Shown here in pieces: positions 25,701-33,152 of a stretch of 64,000 nucleotides of DNA; position 1 is the first letter of the stretch, and the number at the start of each line of letters is the position of its first letter. Source of the DNA: Lutibacter sp. A64 (GTDB lineage Bacteria; Bacteroidota; Bacteroidia; Flavobacteriales; Flavobacteriaceae). The stretch spans positions 62,001 to 126,000 of the forward strand of contig NZ_CP092487.1 of the NCBI RefSeq assembly GCF_022429565.1. Reading direction: 5' to 3'. Below the pieces are notes generated by a model. It saw only the letters and a list, made by a program, of their open reading frames with translations, made no database searches and had not been told where the DNA came from. Made by a program: the position numbers and the translations under genes.

Positions 25701-25802
25701 ATATTCTTTAAGTGGATTTGTGTAAATGGCTGATTTTTGTGCAGAAACAGCTCCGAAGATAAAAAATATAATGAAAGGTAATACACTATTTTTATAATTC
25801 AT
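22785..25802 (-). CDS. Large exported tetratricopeptide-repeat protein
   Basis: This 1005-aa protein has a signal peptide (about 1-21, ending VSAQ). About twenty TPR-type repeats run through the whole mature chain, each with the A/Y-rich pattern such as YNFKYAYSLFATKNYSKAKN or AFYHLAECYLKLDQKNEALN. It is predicted to be a periplasmic scaffold. It is the upstream partner of the barrel protein that follows with a 4-base gap. The pair recalls envelope assemblies that couple a TPR scaffold to an outer-membrane barrel, but I do not recognise a named system. It is not a lipoprotein, unlike the gliding protein SprE. Confidence 0.85.
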   Translation of the reverse strand: MNYKNSVLPFIIFFIFGAVSAQKSAIYTNPLKEYNHAVELYQNKAYVAAQHKFNALKSEFDTTSELKANCEYYAANCAIVLGQRNSDDLMQEFVDKYPTSNKRNGAFIDVADYYYKVGKYSYAAKWYKKVNTTNLSIKQEETYNFKYAYSLFATKNYSKAKNYFLNLLDSQEYGAQAKYYYGFIAYNQDDYDTAGKYLGEVEEDTSFKKDVSYYLADMNFKLGKFEIAIEKGEPLLERARGLEHSEISKIVGESYFNLQKYDEAIPHLKNYKGKRGKWNNTDYYLLGYSYYKQNDYENAINNFNKIIDGNNGVAQNAFYHLAECYLKLDQKNEALNAFRNAAQMKYEPEIQKDAWLNYAKLSYQIGNPYKSVPEVLQEYIELYPKSVHKEEIDNLIISAYITSKDYKGALEFLKNKKGTKEQALFQKVAFYRGSELFSEGAYNQAKENFENSLTVALDETITAKATFWKGETNHRLNNFKDALTDFNMFKANSKAYNTPEFEHIDYNIAYAYFKQKDYTNAIKTFKKYISNNTGDKIRTNDSYLRIADGYFVNSDYTNAINYYNKAIEINGIDRDYAQFQKAICYGLTGNENAKIETLNSFLNSHARSTYRDDAFYVLGNSYIKKGQNQQAITSFNNLIKDYKRSPLVSKALLKKGLIYYNTDKNEEALTTYKSVVTNFPNTAEARQAVKDARQIYVDLGNVDEYARWIQTVDFVEVSDADLDNDMFESAEKQYLQNNHSKAISSFKKYLLNFPKGLHALQSHFYLAQSLFSEDKHQETIPHYTYVIEQQQNEFTENALSRLALVYLENNNWQKATPVLERLEKEAELPQNITFAQSNLMKGYYENKDYNNAVAYAETVLKNSKLENRVKSDAHIIIARSAIKTNNETKARNAYAQVETIATGELKAEALYYSAYFENKDGSYRVSNQIIQKIASDYSAYKYWAAKGLITMAKNYYELKDAYQATYILESVIKNFAQFDDVVEEAETALAKIKTEAAKTNESVKN

Positions 25803-25968
25803 TCTAATAAAAATTGAAAGTTTAAAACTATAATCTAATAACGCAATTTTTTTTCAAAATTGCATATACTATTCGTTTTTTTATCAAAATATTATAACAA
25901 AAACTATACCTTATATTTAAAATTGAATTGTAGAATTTTAAATTAATTAATTATTAGTTGTTTAGATG

Positions 25969-25999
25969 TTGAAAATTTATAATTAAATATTTAGATTTG
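25969..25999 (+). promoter_or_regulatory. Promoter of ftsE
   Basis: TTG (25969-25971), a 20-bp spacer and TAGATTTG (25992-25999) match the Bacteroidota -33/-7 consensus, 17 bp before the ftsE start codon. Confidence 0.6.
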
Positions 26000-26016
26000 T
26001 TAAAAATCATTATTAG

Positions 26017-26706
26017 ATGTCAGAAGCAATACTTTCTTTACAAAATGCTGAAATTTTTCAACGCGAAAATTTAGTCTTATCCAATGTAAACCTTACAATT
26101 AATACAGGAGAATTTGTGTATTTAATTGGTAAAACAGGAAGTGGAAAAAGTAGTTTAATGAAAACATTATACGGCGATTTAAACTTACAGAAAGGTACAG
26201 GCAGTATTGTGGGTTTTAATTTAAATACCTTAAAAGAGAAGGAAATTCCATTTTTAAGAAGAAAACTAGGGATTGTTTTTCAAGATTTTAAATTGTTGAA
26301 CGATAGAAATGTATTTGAAAATTTAAAATTTGTTTTAAAAGCAACTGGTTGGAAAGATGCTTCTAAAATTGAATCTAAAATTAATGAGGTTTTAGGTAAA
26401 GTAGGTATGGAAACCAAAGGATTTAAAATGGCTTTTCAGTTATCTGGAGGAGAACAACAACGTGTTGCAATTGCCAGAGCTTTATTAAATGATCCCGACT
26501 TAATTTTAGCAGATGAACCAACTGGAAATTTAGACCCAGCGACTTCTGTAGGTGTTATGAATGTTTTAAATGAAATACACAATGCCGGAAAAACTATTTT
26601 AATGGCAACACACGATTATGCACTTATTTTAAAATATCCACATAAAACTATTAAATGTGAAGGTGGTGAGTTATTTGAAGTTGTGCAGCAGCAGGGAGCT
26701 TCTTAA
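26017..26706 (+). CDS. ftsE: Cell-division ABC transporter ATP-binding protein FtsE
   Basis: This 229-aa ATPase is of the MacB/FtsE/LolD class. Walker A is GKTGSGKSS (38-46), the Q-loop is VFQDFKLL, the signature is LSGGEQQR (142-149), Walker B is LILADEPTGNLD (162-173) and the switch His is in MATHDY. In the family FtsE works with the membrane protein FtsX to control peptidoglycan hydrolases at the septum. No ftsX is adjacent; the next gene is a glycosyltransferase 2 bases on. LolD-like use cannot be ruled out, but size and LLNDRNVFENL favour FtsE. Confidence 0.85.
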   Translation: MSEAILSLQNAEIFQRENLVLSNVNLTINTGEFVYLIGKTGSGKSSLMKTLYGDLNLQKGTGSIVGFNLNTLKEKEIPFLRRKLGIVFQDFKLLNDRNVFENLKFVLKATGWKDASKIESKINEVLGKVGMETKGFKMAFQLSGGEQQRVAIARALLNDPDLILADEPTGNLDPATSVGVMNVLNEIHNAGKTILMATHDYALILKYPHKTIKCEGGELFEVVQQQGAS

Positions 26707-26708
26707 GA

Positions 26709-27611
26709 ATGATTTCTATATTAATTCCAATATTTAACTACAATACAACACCTCTTGTTGAAATTATTCATAAACAATTAGAATTATTACATATTAATTA
26801 TGAAATTATTTGTGTTTGTGATGCTTCAACTGAATTTAGAGAAAAAAATAAGGCGATTAATAGTTATTCAAATACTCAATTAATTTTATTAAAAACGAAT
26901 ATTGGAAGAAGTAAGATAAGAAACTTATTGGTTGAAAAATCTAACTATAATTGGTTGTTGTTTTTAGATGCAGACGTACTTCCTCAAAGCGATTTTTTTA
27001 TTAAAATATATCTCGATTTAATTAAGAATTCAAGTGATAAAGTATTTTGTGGAGGTTTAGTTTATAAAAATGAATATCCTGAAAAAGAAAAATGTTTACG
27101 GTGGATTTATGGTAAAAAACGCGAACAAATTTCTGTTGAAAGAAGAAAACAAAATCCGTATCAATTTGTTACTGGAGCTAATATTTTAATTCATAAATCA
27201 ATTTTTAATACAATAAAATTTAATGAAGCAATAGTTAATTATGGTTATGAAGACGTGCTGTTTATTGAAGATTTAAAATTAAAAGAAATTGCTATTTTAC
27301 ATGCTCAAAACCCTGTTTTTCACCTTGGAATAGAACGTAGTTTGGTTTTTTTAAATAAGACTAAAGAAGCTTTAGAAAATTTACATAACTTAAATTCAAA
27401 AGGAGTTTTAATAGGAAGCAATTTAAAAATAATAAAGTTTTTTAAACTATTGAGCAATTTAAAATTGATTTGGTTTGTATCTATGTTGTTTAAGATTTTT
27501 AAAAGAGTATTAGAATGTAATTTATTAAGTAAAATGCCTTCTTTATTTTTATTTGATATCTATAAAATTGGATATTATTGCTCTGTTGATTTGGTAAAAA
27601 GAGGAAAGTAG
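26709..27611 (+). CDS. Family 2 glycosyltransferase
   Basis: This 300-aa GT-A enzyme starts MISILIPIFNYNTTPLVEII and has the nucleotide-binding strand YEIICVCDAS. The metal-binding DXD is in WLLFLDADVLPQSDF. A receptor-side EDVLFIEDLKLK motif plays the ED role. A hydrophobic, basic C terminus suggests membrane association. It follows ftsE by 2 bp, so it is probably co-transcribed. Sugar and acceptor cannot be predicted; cell-envelope polysaccharide is likely because another glycosyltransferase lies next, in convergent orientation. Confidence 0.85.
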   Translation: MISILIPIFNYNTTPLVEIIHKQLELLHINYEIICVCDASTEFREKNKAINSYSNTQLILLKTNIGRSKIRNLLVEKSNYNWLLFLDADVLPQSDFFIKIYLDLIKNSSDKVFCGGLVYKNEYPEKEKCLRWIYGKKREQISVERRKQNPYQFVTGANILIHKSIFNTIKFNEAIVNYGYEDVLFIEDLKLKEIAILHAQNPVFHLGIERSLVFLNKTKEALENLHNLNSKGVLIGSNLKIIKFFKLLSNLKLIWFVSMLFKIFKRVLECNLLSKMPSLFLFDIYKIGYYCSVDLVKRGK

Positions 27612-27645
27612 GGTATTAAGTGTTTTTTGGTAATTTTACTAATTA

Positions 27646-28743
27646 TCATTTTAAATTAGTATAAAATTTTTTTAAATGTTCACTTTCATTTTCCCAAGTA
27701 AGTGTTTTTTTAGCTGTTTCTAAATTAGAATTATAAAATTCTTTTCCTTTTTGTAGCATTGTTGAAATTTGAATTGCTAATTTTTCTGGATTTCTATCTT
27801 GTATAATTTCTCCAACAGAAAATTGCTGAATAATTTTTTTCATTTCAGGTAAATCTGAAACTAAAACAGGAACTTTGGCTTGTATATAATCAAATAGTTT
27901 ATTGGGTAAGGCAAATTTATAACTTAGGCCAAAGTCTTCTTCAAAACTAATACCTAGATCTGCTAAAGGTGTTATTTTTTGAAGTTCATTTGGTGACTGT
28001 TTTGGAATTAGTTTTACTTTTTCTTTTAAATTTAAAACTTTTATTTGTTGAAGTAACTCTTTTTCAATATCTCCATTACCAATAATTACAAAAATAGAAT
28101 TTTCAATAAATTGCATTGTTGTAATCATTAACTCCAATCCACGTGCTTTATTGATGGCGCCTTGGTATAAAATAATTTTATTATTTTTTATATCAAAAGG
28201 GAGTTCATCTTTTAGAATTTTATTAGTTGCAATGGGTAAATTTCTAATTGTTATAAAATTGGTTTTATATTTTAAGTTATAATAATTAGCAATTGAGTTG
28301 CTTACCGTATAACAATTTTTAATTTTTGGAAGTATATTTTTTTCAATAGTTAACCAAAATTTTTGAACAAATAGTCTGTTAATTAATTCTGGAACTTCGG
28401 TAAAAAGTTCGTGACTATCATAAACCAATTTTAATTTAAAAATTTTACTGATTAAAAAGTTGGGAAGTAATGTGTCTAAATCGTTACTTAATAAAATATC
28501 TTTTTTTAAAAAAAGTAATTTAAAGAATAAACGCAAATTATATTCGGCATAAAATAAAAAGCCTTTTTTAAATAAAAGTTTAAATCGAAATGTTTTATAG
28601 TTTCTATTTAGATTTTGACTGTTTTTAAGTTTTCTACCAATTACTAAAACATCAAATCCCATTTGAGTTAACGTAATACATACTTTATGAACTCGTTGGT
28701 CTGTTGTTAAATCGTTGGTTACAGAAACTAATATACGTTTCAA
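27646..28743 (-). CDS. Family 4-type glycosyltransferase
   Basis: This 365-aa GT-B enzyme has an N-terminal acceptor domain beginning MKRILVSVTNDLTTDQRVHK and containing LVYDSHELFTEVPEL. The C-terminal donor domain carries ILYQGAINKARGLELMI, FVIIGNGD and the sugar-nucleotide loop ADLGISFEEDFGLSYKFALP, then NKLFDYIQAKVPVLVSDLPEM, with the family E-x7-E region degenerate. It is likely to act on lipopolysaccharide or exopolysaccharide. Ten bases separate it from the small membrane-protein gene upstream on the same strand. Confidence 0.85.
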   Translation of the reverse strand: MKRILVSVTNDLTTDQRVHKVCITLTQMGFDVLVIGRKLKNSQNLNRNYKTFRFKLLFKKGFLFYAEYNLRLFFKLLFLKKDILLSNDLDTLLPNFLISKIFKLKLVYDSHELFTEVPELINRLFVQKFWLTIEKNILPKIKNCYTVSNSIANYYNLKYKTNFITIRNLPIATNKILKDELPFDIKNNKIILYQGAINKARGLELMITTMQFIENSIFVIIGNGDIEKELLQQIKVLNLKEKVKLIPKQSPNELQKITPLADLGISFEEDFGLSYKFALPNKLFDYIQAKVPVLVSDLPEMKKIIQQFSVGEIIQDRNPEKLAIQISTMLQKGKEFYNSNLETAKKTLTWENESEHLKKFYTNLK

Positions 28744-28753
28744 TAGAGTATTT

Positions 28754-29002
28754 TTAAATGTTTTCTTTTACAGTTTGTTTTCTTTTTATGGTTAAATAAT
28801 AAATATTAGCCATTAAAATAAAAGTATTAGTTATAATTATTGGCCAAGAAATTGCAAGCATAAAGCCATAAATTACAAATAGTATTGCGCCAATTGAATT
28901 AATAATTCTTAATGTTGAAAGGTTTTTCATTAAAAATGAAATAATTAGAGCAACAGAAGCTAAATAGCCAATCCATTCAGTATAAGTAATGTTAAATATC
29001 AT
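28754..29002 (-). CDS. Small YgjV-like inner-membrane protein
   Basis: This 82-aa protein has three hydrophobic helices (about 10-25, 33-50, 53-72) and the opening EWIGYLASVALIISFLMKN. That is the pattern of YgjV-type bacterial inner-membrane proteins, sometimes mislabelled uroporphyrinogen decarboxylase in flavobacterial genomes. The charged tail KRKQTVKENI is cytoplasmic by the positive-inside rule. Function unknown. It lies ten bases upstream of the glycosyltransferase gene, so shared transcription is likely. Confidence 0.75.
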   Translation of the reverse strand: MIFNITYTEWIGYLASVALIISFLMKNLSTLRIINSIGAILFVIYGFMLAISWPIIITNTFILMANIYYLTIKRKQTVKENI

Positions 29003-29059
29003 ATTTTTTTATTTATTGCAAAGGTATAAGAAAAAAGGGAAGGTCTCTAAAAAAAGAAA

Positions 29060-29081
29060 CCTCACTCAAAAATGAGTGAGG
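29060..29081 (-). terminator. Terminator of the peptidoglycan-sugar operon
   Basis: CCTCACTCA (29060-29068) pairs with TGAGTGAGG (29073-29081) around AAAA. Read on the minus strand a T-rich run follows. It lies 126 bp past the stop of the GH3 fusion gene. A second weaker hairpin, GATAAG/CTTATC, lies at 29103-29122. Confidence 0.8.
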
Positions 29082-29206
29082 AAAATTGCTATGAAAAAGA
29101 TTGATAAGTCTTTCAACTTATCGATACAAATATACGAATTAATTTAAATAAAATCAGAGTATTTTGTTAAAAAAATCACAAAATAATTTTAATATTAAAA
29201 GTATGT

Positions 29207-32125
29207 CTATTCTTCTTTTATTGCTTCGTATATTAAGTTGTGAATATTTGATCTAATGTCTTTTTCTCCAAGTTTATTATTAGTCATTGTAGGATAGACT
29301 CTATTAGATAAAAATACATATAAAATACCATTGTCCGGATCGGCCCATGCAAATGTTCCTGTAAAACCACTATGTCCAAAACTGTTATCAGAAGCATATT
29401 TACTACTAGCTTTAATTTCAGGGTCTAAGCTAGGTTTATCAAAAGCAAGTCCTCTTCTAATACTATCTTTTTCGTAATATCTATGATTGAATTTATCAAT
29501 TGTTTTACTTTCAAAATACCTTTTGCCTCCATAAGTCCCTTTTTGTAAATACATTTGCATAATCTTAGCAATATCATTGGAGTTTGAAAATAAACCTGCA
29601 TTTCCGCTTACGCCGTTCATCATTCCTGCTCCCATATCGTGTACATAACCTCTTATTGTTTGGTGCCTAAAATAATCATCTATTTCGGTAGGTGCAATTT
29701 CAGAAGCATCGAACTTTTCTAAAGGATTGTATGTTAATGTGTTTGAACCTAAAGGTTTATAGAAATATTCAGTATTTAATTCATCCATTTCTTTATGAAA
29801 GGTATCTTTAATGTATTTTTTAAATAAATAAAATAAAAGACCACTATATTTATAACCTTTAGTTTTTCTTTGTGGAACTTCTGCAATCTTTTTATAAATA
29901 GAATCTGTATATGAATTTGCTAAAAATAAGTTTTCGGCTACTTTAATAGAAAAGTCTTTACTTTTAGAAGTTCTGTATAAATTATCAAATGGTTTTTTTG
30001 TTATACTGTCAACTGTTTCTAAGTAATAAGGAATCCAAGGAGCTATTTTTCCAACATGAGATAAAGCTTCTTTCATAGTTATGGTATCTTTATTAGAACC
30101 TTTTAGATATGGTAAAAACTCACCAAGTGTGGTTTCTAAGTCAAACAATCCCATTTCTTCACTTTTCATAATCATAGGAAGTCCTCCCAAAATTTTTGTA
30201 ACTGAAGCTAAATCGTATAAATCGGTGATTTTTACTTTTTGTTTTTTATCGTACGTATGATAACCGAAACTTTTATGATATACAACTTTTCCATAGCGCG
30301 CTACTAAAACTTGTCCGCCAGGCGCCATTGCAGAATCTACCACCATTGTTGTTAAAGAATCAATTTTAGAAAGTAATTTACTATCCATATCAACTTCTTC
30401 TGGAATGGTATAAGACAATCTCATTAAGTTTGGAGTTGTTAGTCCTGTTCCTTCAGGAAAAAATTTATGAATTGAAACAGGTAATTTTCCTTTAGCACTT
30501 AATGCGCCAAAAACTATTTGTGCTGAAATTTCTTGAGATTCTTTACTGTTTTGATAAGAAACTAAAACAGCTTCTATATTGCTGAAATCTTTTATATCTA
30601 AAAGAGCGTAAGGACTAGCAAAAACGTTAAAAATTACATTGTTGTTTTTAGAAATGCTTTGCAGCCAACTAAGTTCTTGTTCACTCATTTTAAAACTTTT
30701 CCAAGGGTTTTCGTTAGATTTATGATAACCAACAATAACAGTGTTGTACGGTTTTAGTTTTGTAAGCAATTCATTTAGGTTATCTGCCGAAATTATATCA
30801 ACTTGTGTGTATTTTTTTAGAGTATTTGTATAATCAAAGTTGTCTGAATCTCCCAATTTAACATACGCAATTTTATTATTTACTAAATCTTCAATTGGTA
30901 AAATAGCTTTTTTATTTTGAACAAGTGTTATAGCTTCTTTCATTAAAGAATTGTATAAAACTTTGTCTTTTGGAGTAATAATATCTTCTTGAATTCCTGT
31001 TTCTTTAATAGGTTGAAAGTTGTGTAAACCCGCCCAATATTTAGCTTTTAGTATTTTTTTAACCGATTCGTTTAATCGTTCTTCGGTAAAAAGGTTGTTT
31101 TTAAGCGCAGCTTTTATCTTTTTAACAGCAGCTTTTACATCTTCAGGAATTAAAAGCATATCATTTCCAGCTAAAAAAGCTGCTAAATCTATATCTCCTG
31201 GTTTAGCATAATTTGCAGCACCTTTCATATTTAAGGCATCTGTAAAAATTAAACCATTATAACCCATTTTTTCTTTTAAAAGTTCTGTTATTACTTTATA
31301 AGATATAGATGTTGGTACACCTGGTTTTGTTTCTAAAGCAGGAACATTTAAATGCGCCACCATTACACTGGCTAATTTTGTTTTAAATAATTCTTTGTAC
31401 GGAAATAATTCAAGAGACTCTAAACGTTCTAAAGTAAAATCTAAAAAAGGAAGTGTTTTATGAGAGTCTGTTGAGGTGTCTCCATGACCTGGAAAATGTT
31501 TGGCATTAGCTAAAACTCCAGCGCGTTGCATACCATTGGTAAAAGCAATAGCTTTTTCGCTAACATTGTGTTTGTTTTCTCCAAAAGAACGATTTCCAAT
31601 AATAGGGTTTTCTGGGTTTGTATTAATGTCTACTACTGGTGCAAAATTTATATGAATTCCAATTCTTTTACAGTGTTCACCTAATTGTTCTCCAAATTGT
31701 TCAATTAATTTATTGTTTTGAACTGCACCTAGGGTCATGTTCCAAGGGTAACGAAACGAATTTTTTAAACGCATATTTAATCCCCATTCTCCGTCAAAAC
31801 CAATTAGTAAAGGGATTTTAGAGGTTTCTTGAAATAGGTTTGTTAATTCTGCTTGTTTTTCAGGAGTTCCTTGCATAAATATAAGACCACCAACATGGTA
31901 TTTTTTAATCATTTTGTTGATGTATGCTTTGTGTTTTCTGTCTTTATTAGAATATGCTTGAATCATAAAAAGTTGACCAATTTTTTCGTCTAAAGTTAGC
32001 TCACTCATTATGTTTTCAACCCATTTTTCTTGGTTCTCTATGTCAGGTGTTACTAAAGGATCAATTTGTTGTCCATAACTTTTAATTAATAATAAGAAAA
32101 GACTTACAGCTATTATTTTTTTCAT
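29207..32125 (-). CDS. GH3 beta-N-acetylhexosaminidase fused to a beta-lactamase-fold serine hydrolase
   Basis: This 972-aa exported protein has a signal peptide of about 18 residues. The N-terminal part (about 30-370) is a GH3 domain of NagZ type, with KHFPGHGDTSTDSHKTLP (209-226) providing the His-Asp acid/base dyad of that branch and Asp296 in IFTDALNMKG the likely nucleophile. A GH3 C-terminal-like domain follows (about 390-560). From about 580 a class C beta-lactamase/penicillin-binding-protein fold carries SVTK (Ser641, Lys644) and HSGFTGT in place of the KTG box. It should split GlcNAc from muropeptides and hydrolyse or bind a peptide or ester bond in the periplasm. It is the last gene of the operon with murQ and anmK. 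Confidence 0.9.
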   Translation of the reverse strand: MKKIIAVSLFLLLIKSYGQQIDPLVTPDIENQEKWVENIMSELTLDEKIGQLFMIQAYSNKDRKHKAYINKMIKKYHVGGLIFMQGTPEKQAELTNLFQETSKIPLLIGFDGEWGLNMRLKNSFRYPWNMTLGAVQNNKLIEQFGEQLGEHCKRIGIHINFAPVVDINTNPENPIIGNRSFGENKHNVSEKAIAFTNGMQRAGVLANAKHFPGHGDTSTDSHKTLPFLDFTLERLESLELFPYKELFKTKLASVMVAHLNVPALETKPGVPTSISYKVITELLKEKMGYNGLIFTDALNMKGAANYAKPGDIDLAAFLAGNDMLLIPEDVKAAVKKIKAALKNNLFTEERLNESVKKILKAKYWAGLHNFQPIKETGIQEDIITPKDKVLYNSLMKEAITLVQNKKAILPIEDLVNNKIAYVKLGDSDNFDYTNTLKKYTQVDIISADNLNELLTKLKPYNTVIVGYHKSNENPWKSFKMSEQELSWLQSISKNNNVIFNVFASPYALLDIKDFSNIEAVLVSYQNSKESQEISAQIVFGALSAKGKLPVSIHKFFPEGTGLTTPNLMRLSYTIPEEVDMDSKLLSKIDSLTTMVVDSAMAPGGQVLVARYGKVVYHKSFGYHTYDKKQKVKITDLYDLASVTKILGGLPMIMKSEEMGLFDLETTLGEFLPYLKGSNKDTITMKEALSHVGKIAPWIPYYLETVDSITKKPFDNLYRTSKSKDFSIKVAENLFLANSYTDSIYKKIAEVPQRKTKGYKYSGLLFYLFKKYIKDTFHKEMDELNTEYFYKPLGSNTLTYNPLEKFDASEIAPTEIDDYFRHQTIRGYVHDMGAGMMNGVSGNAGLFSNSNDIAKIMQMYLQKGTYGGKRYFESKTIDKFNHRYYEKDSIRRGLAFDKPSLDPEIKASSKYASDNSFGHSGFTGTFAWADPDNGILYVFLSNRVYPTMTNNKLGEKDIRSNIHNLIYEAIKEE

Positions 32126-32138
32126 TTTTAATTGGGTT

Positions 32139-33152
32139 TTATTCGTTTAGCAGAACACCAGTTCCGTTTAATTTAGAAAATTCAATATTTCCATTTTTTA
32201 AAGTTACACCTTTGGCAATATCATCTTTTAACAATAAAGCGCCATCCATATCTACATAATCTAATAGAGGGGTTAAATGTGCTATTGCTGAAATTCCTAC
32301 GGAAGATTCTGTCATACAGCCAACCATAGTTTTTAAACCTAAAGATTTTGCTTTGGCTAACATTCTTTTTGCAGGGGTTAAGCCACCACATTTCATTAGC
32401 TTTATATTTACACCATGAAAGTGTTTGTAACATTTTTGTATATCACTTTCAACAATACAACTTTCATCTGCAATTATAGGTAAATGTGAATTTTCATAAA
32501 CAATTCTTGAGCCACTCCAGTCGTCTGCAGGAATTGGTTGTTCTATAAATTCGACACCTAATTTTTTTAATTCTATTGAGTTTTTAATGGTTTCTGTTGC
32601 ATTCCATCCGCAATTGGCATCAATTCTAAATATTGAATTAGAATGTTTTCTTAACTCAGTAACTATTTTAATATCTTCTTGTGTTCCTAACTTAATTTTA
32701 TAGATAGGCCAAGGCGTTTCTTTCATTTTTGAAACCATTTTTTCTACAGTATCTATGCCAATTGTATAATTTGACTGAGGAAGGTTTTCAAGGTTTAAAT
32801 TCCAATATTGATATAGTTTTAATTCTTTTAAACGCGCATATAAATCTGTGTAGGCTTCATCAATAGCACACAATAAAAACATATTATTTGCAAAGTGAGG
32901 TTGTAAATAATTCCAATATTCTTCGGGTGTTTTATCAGAAAAAATTTCAATAATATTTCTTTTTTCTATAAGCTCAGCATTAAACTGTTCTGTTGTTGTA
33001 TGGTAGTATGGATTGGCAGTTGCTTCTCCAAAACCAGAAACTCCATTGTGTTTTAATTCTACAATTATTGAAGGAATTTGGGTTCTGGTTCCTCTAGATA
33101 ATGTAAATGGATGTTTTAATTTTAAATTATATGTACGAATAATTAATTTCAT
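32139..33152 (-). CDS. Dipeptide epimerase (L-Ala-D/L-Glu epimerase type)
   Basis: This enolase-superfamily enzyme of 337 aa starts at 33152 (MKLIIRTYNLKLKHPFTLSRG). The stop of the upstream gene and this ATG share a base (TAATG), which decides the start against a longer frame to 33230. The catalytic acid/base Lys is in IYKIKLGT, metal ligands lie in FRIDANCGW, FIEQPIPADDW and IIADESCIVE, and the second Lys is in GVNIKLMKCGG. In the muropeptide group this reaction converts L-Ala-D-Glu to L-Ala-L-Glu so that peptidases can use it. Its place in the murQ/anmK operon supports that role. Confidence 0.88.
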   Translation of the reverse strand: MKLIIRTYNLKLKHPFTLSRGTRTQIPSIIVELKHNGVSGFGEATANPYYHTTTEQFNAELIEKRNIIEIFSDKTPEEYWNYLQPHFANNMFLLCAIDEAYTDLYARLKELKLYQYWNLNLENLPQSNYTIGIDTVEKMVSKMKETPWPIYKIKLGTQEDIKIVTELRKHSNSIFRIDANCGWNATETIKNSIELKKLGVEFIEQPIPADDWSGSRIVYENSHLPIIADESCIVESDIQKCYKHFHGVNIKLMKCGGLTPAKRMLAKAKSLGLKTMVGCMTESSVGISAIAHLTPLLDYVDMDGALLLKDDIAKGVTLKNGNIEFSKLNGTGVLLNE

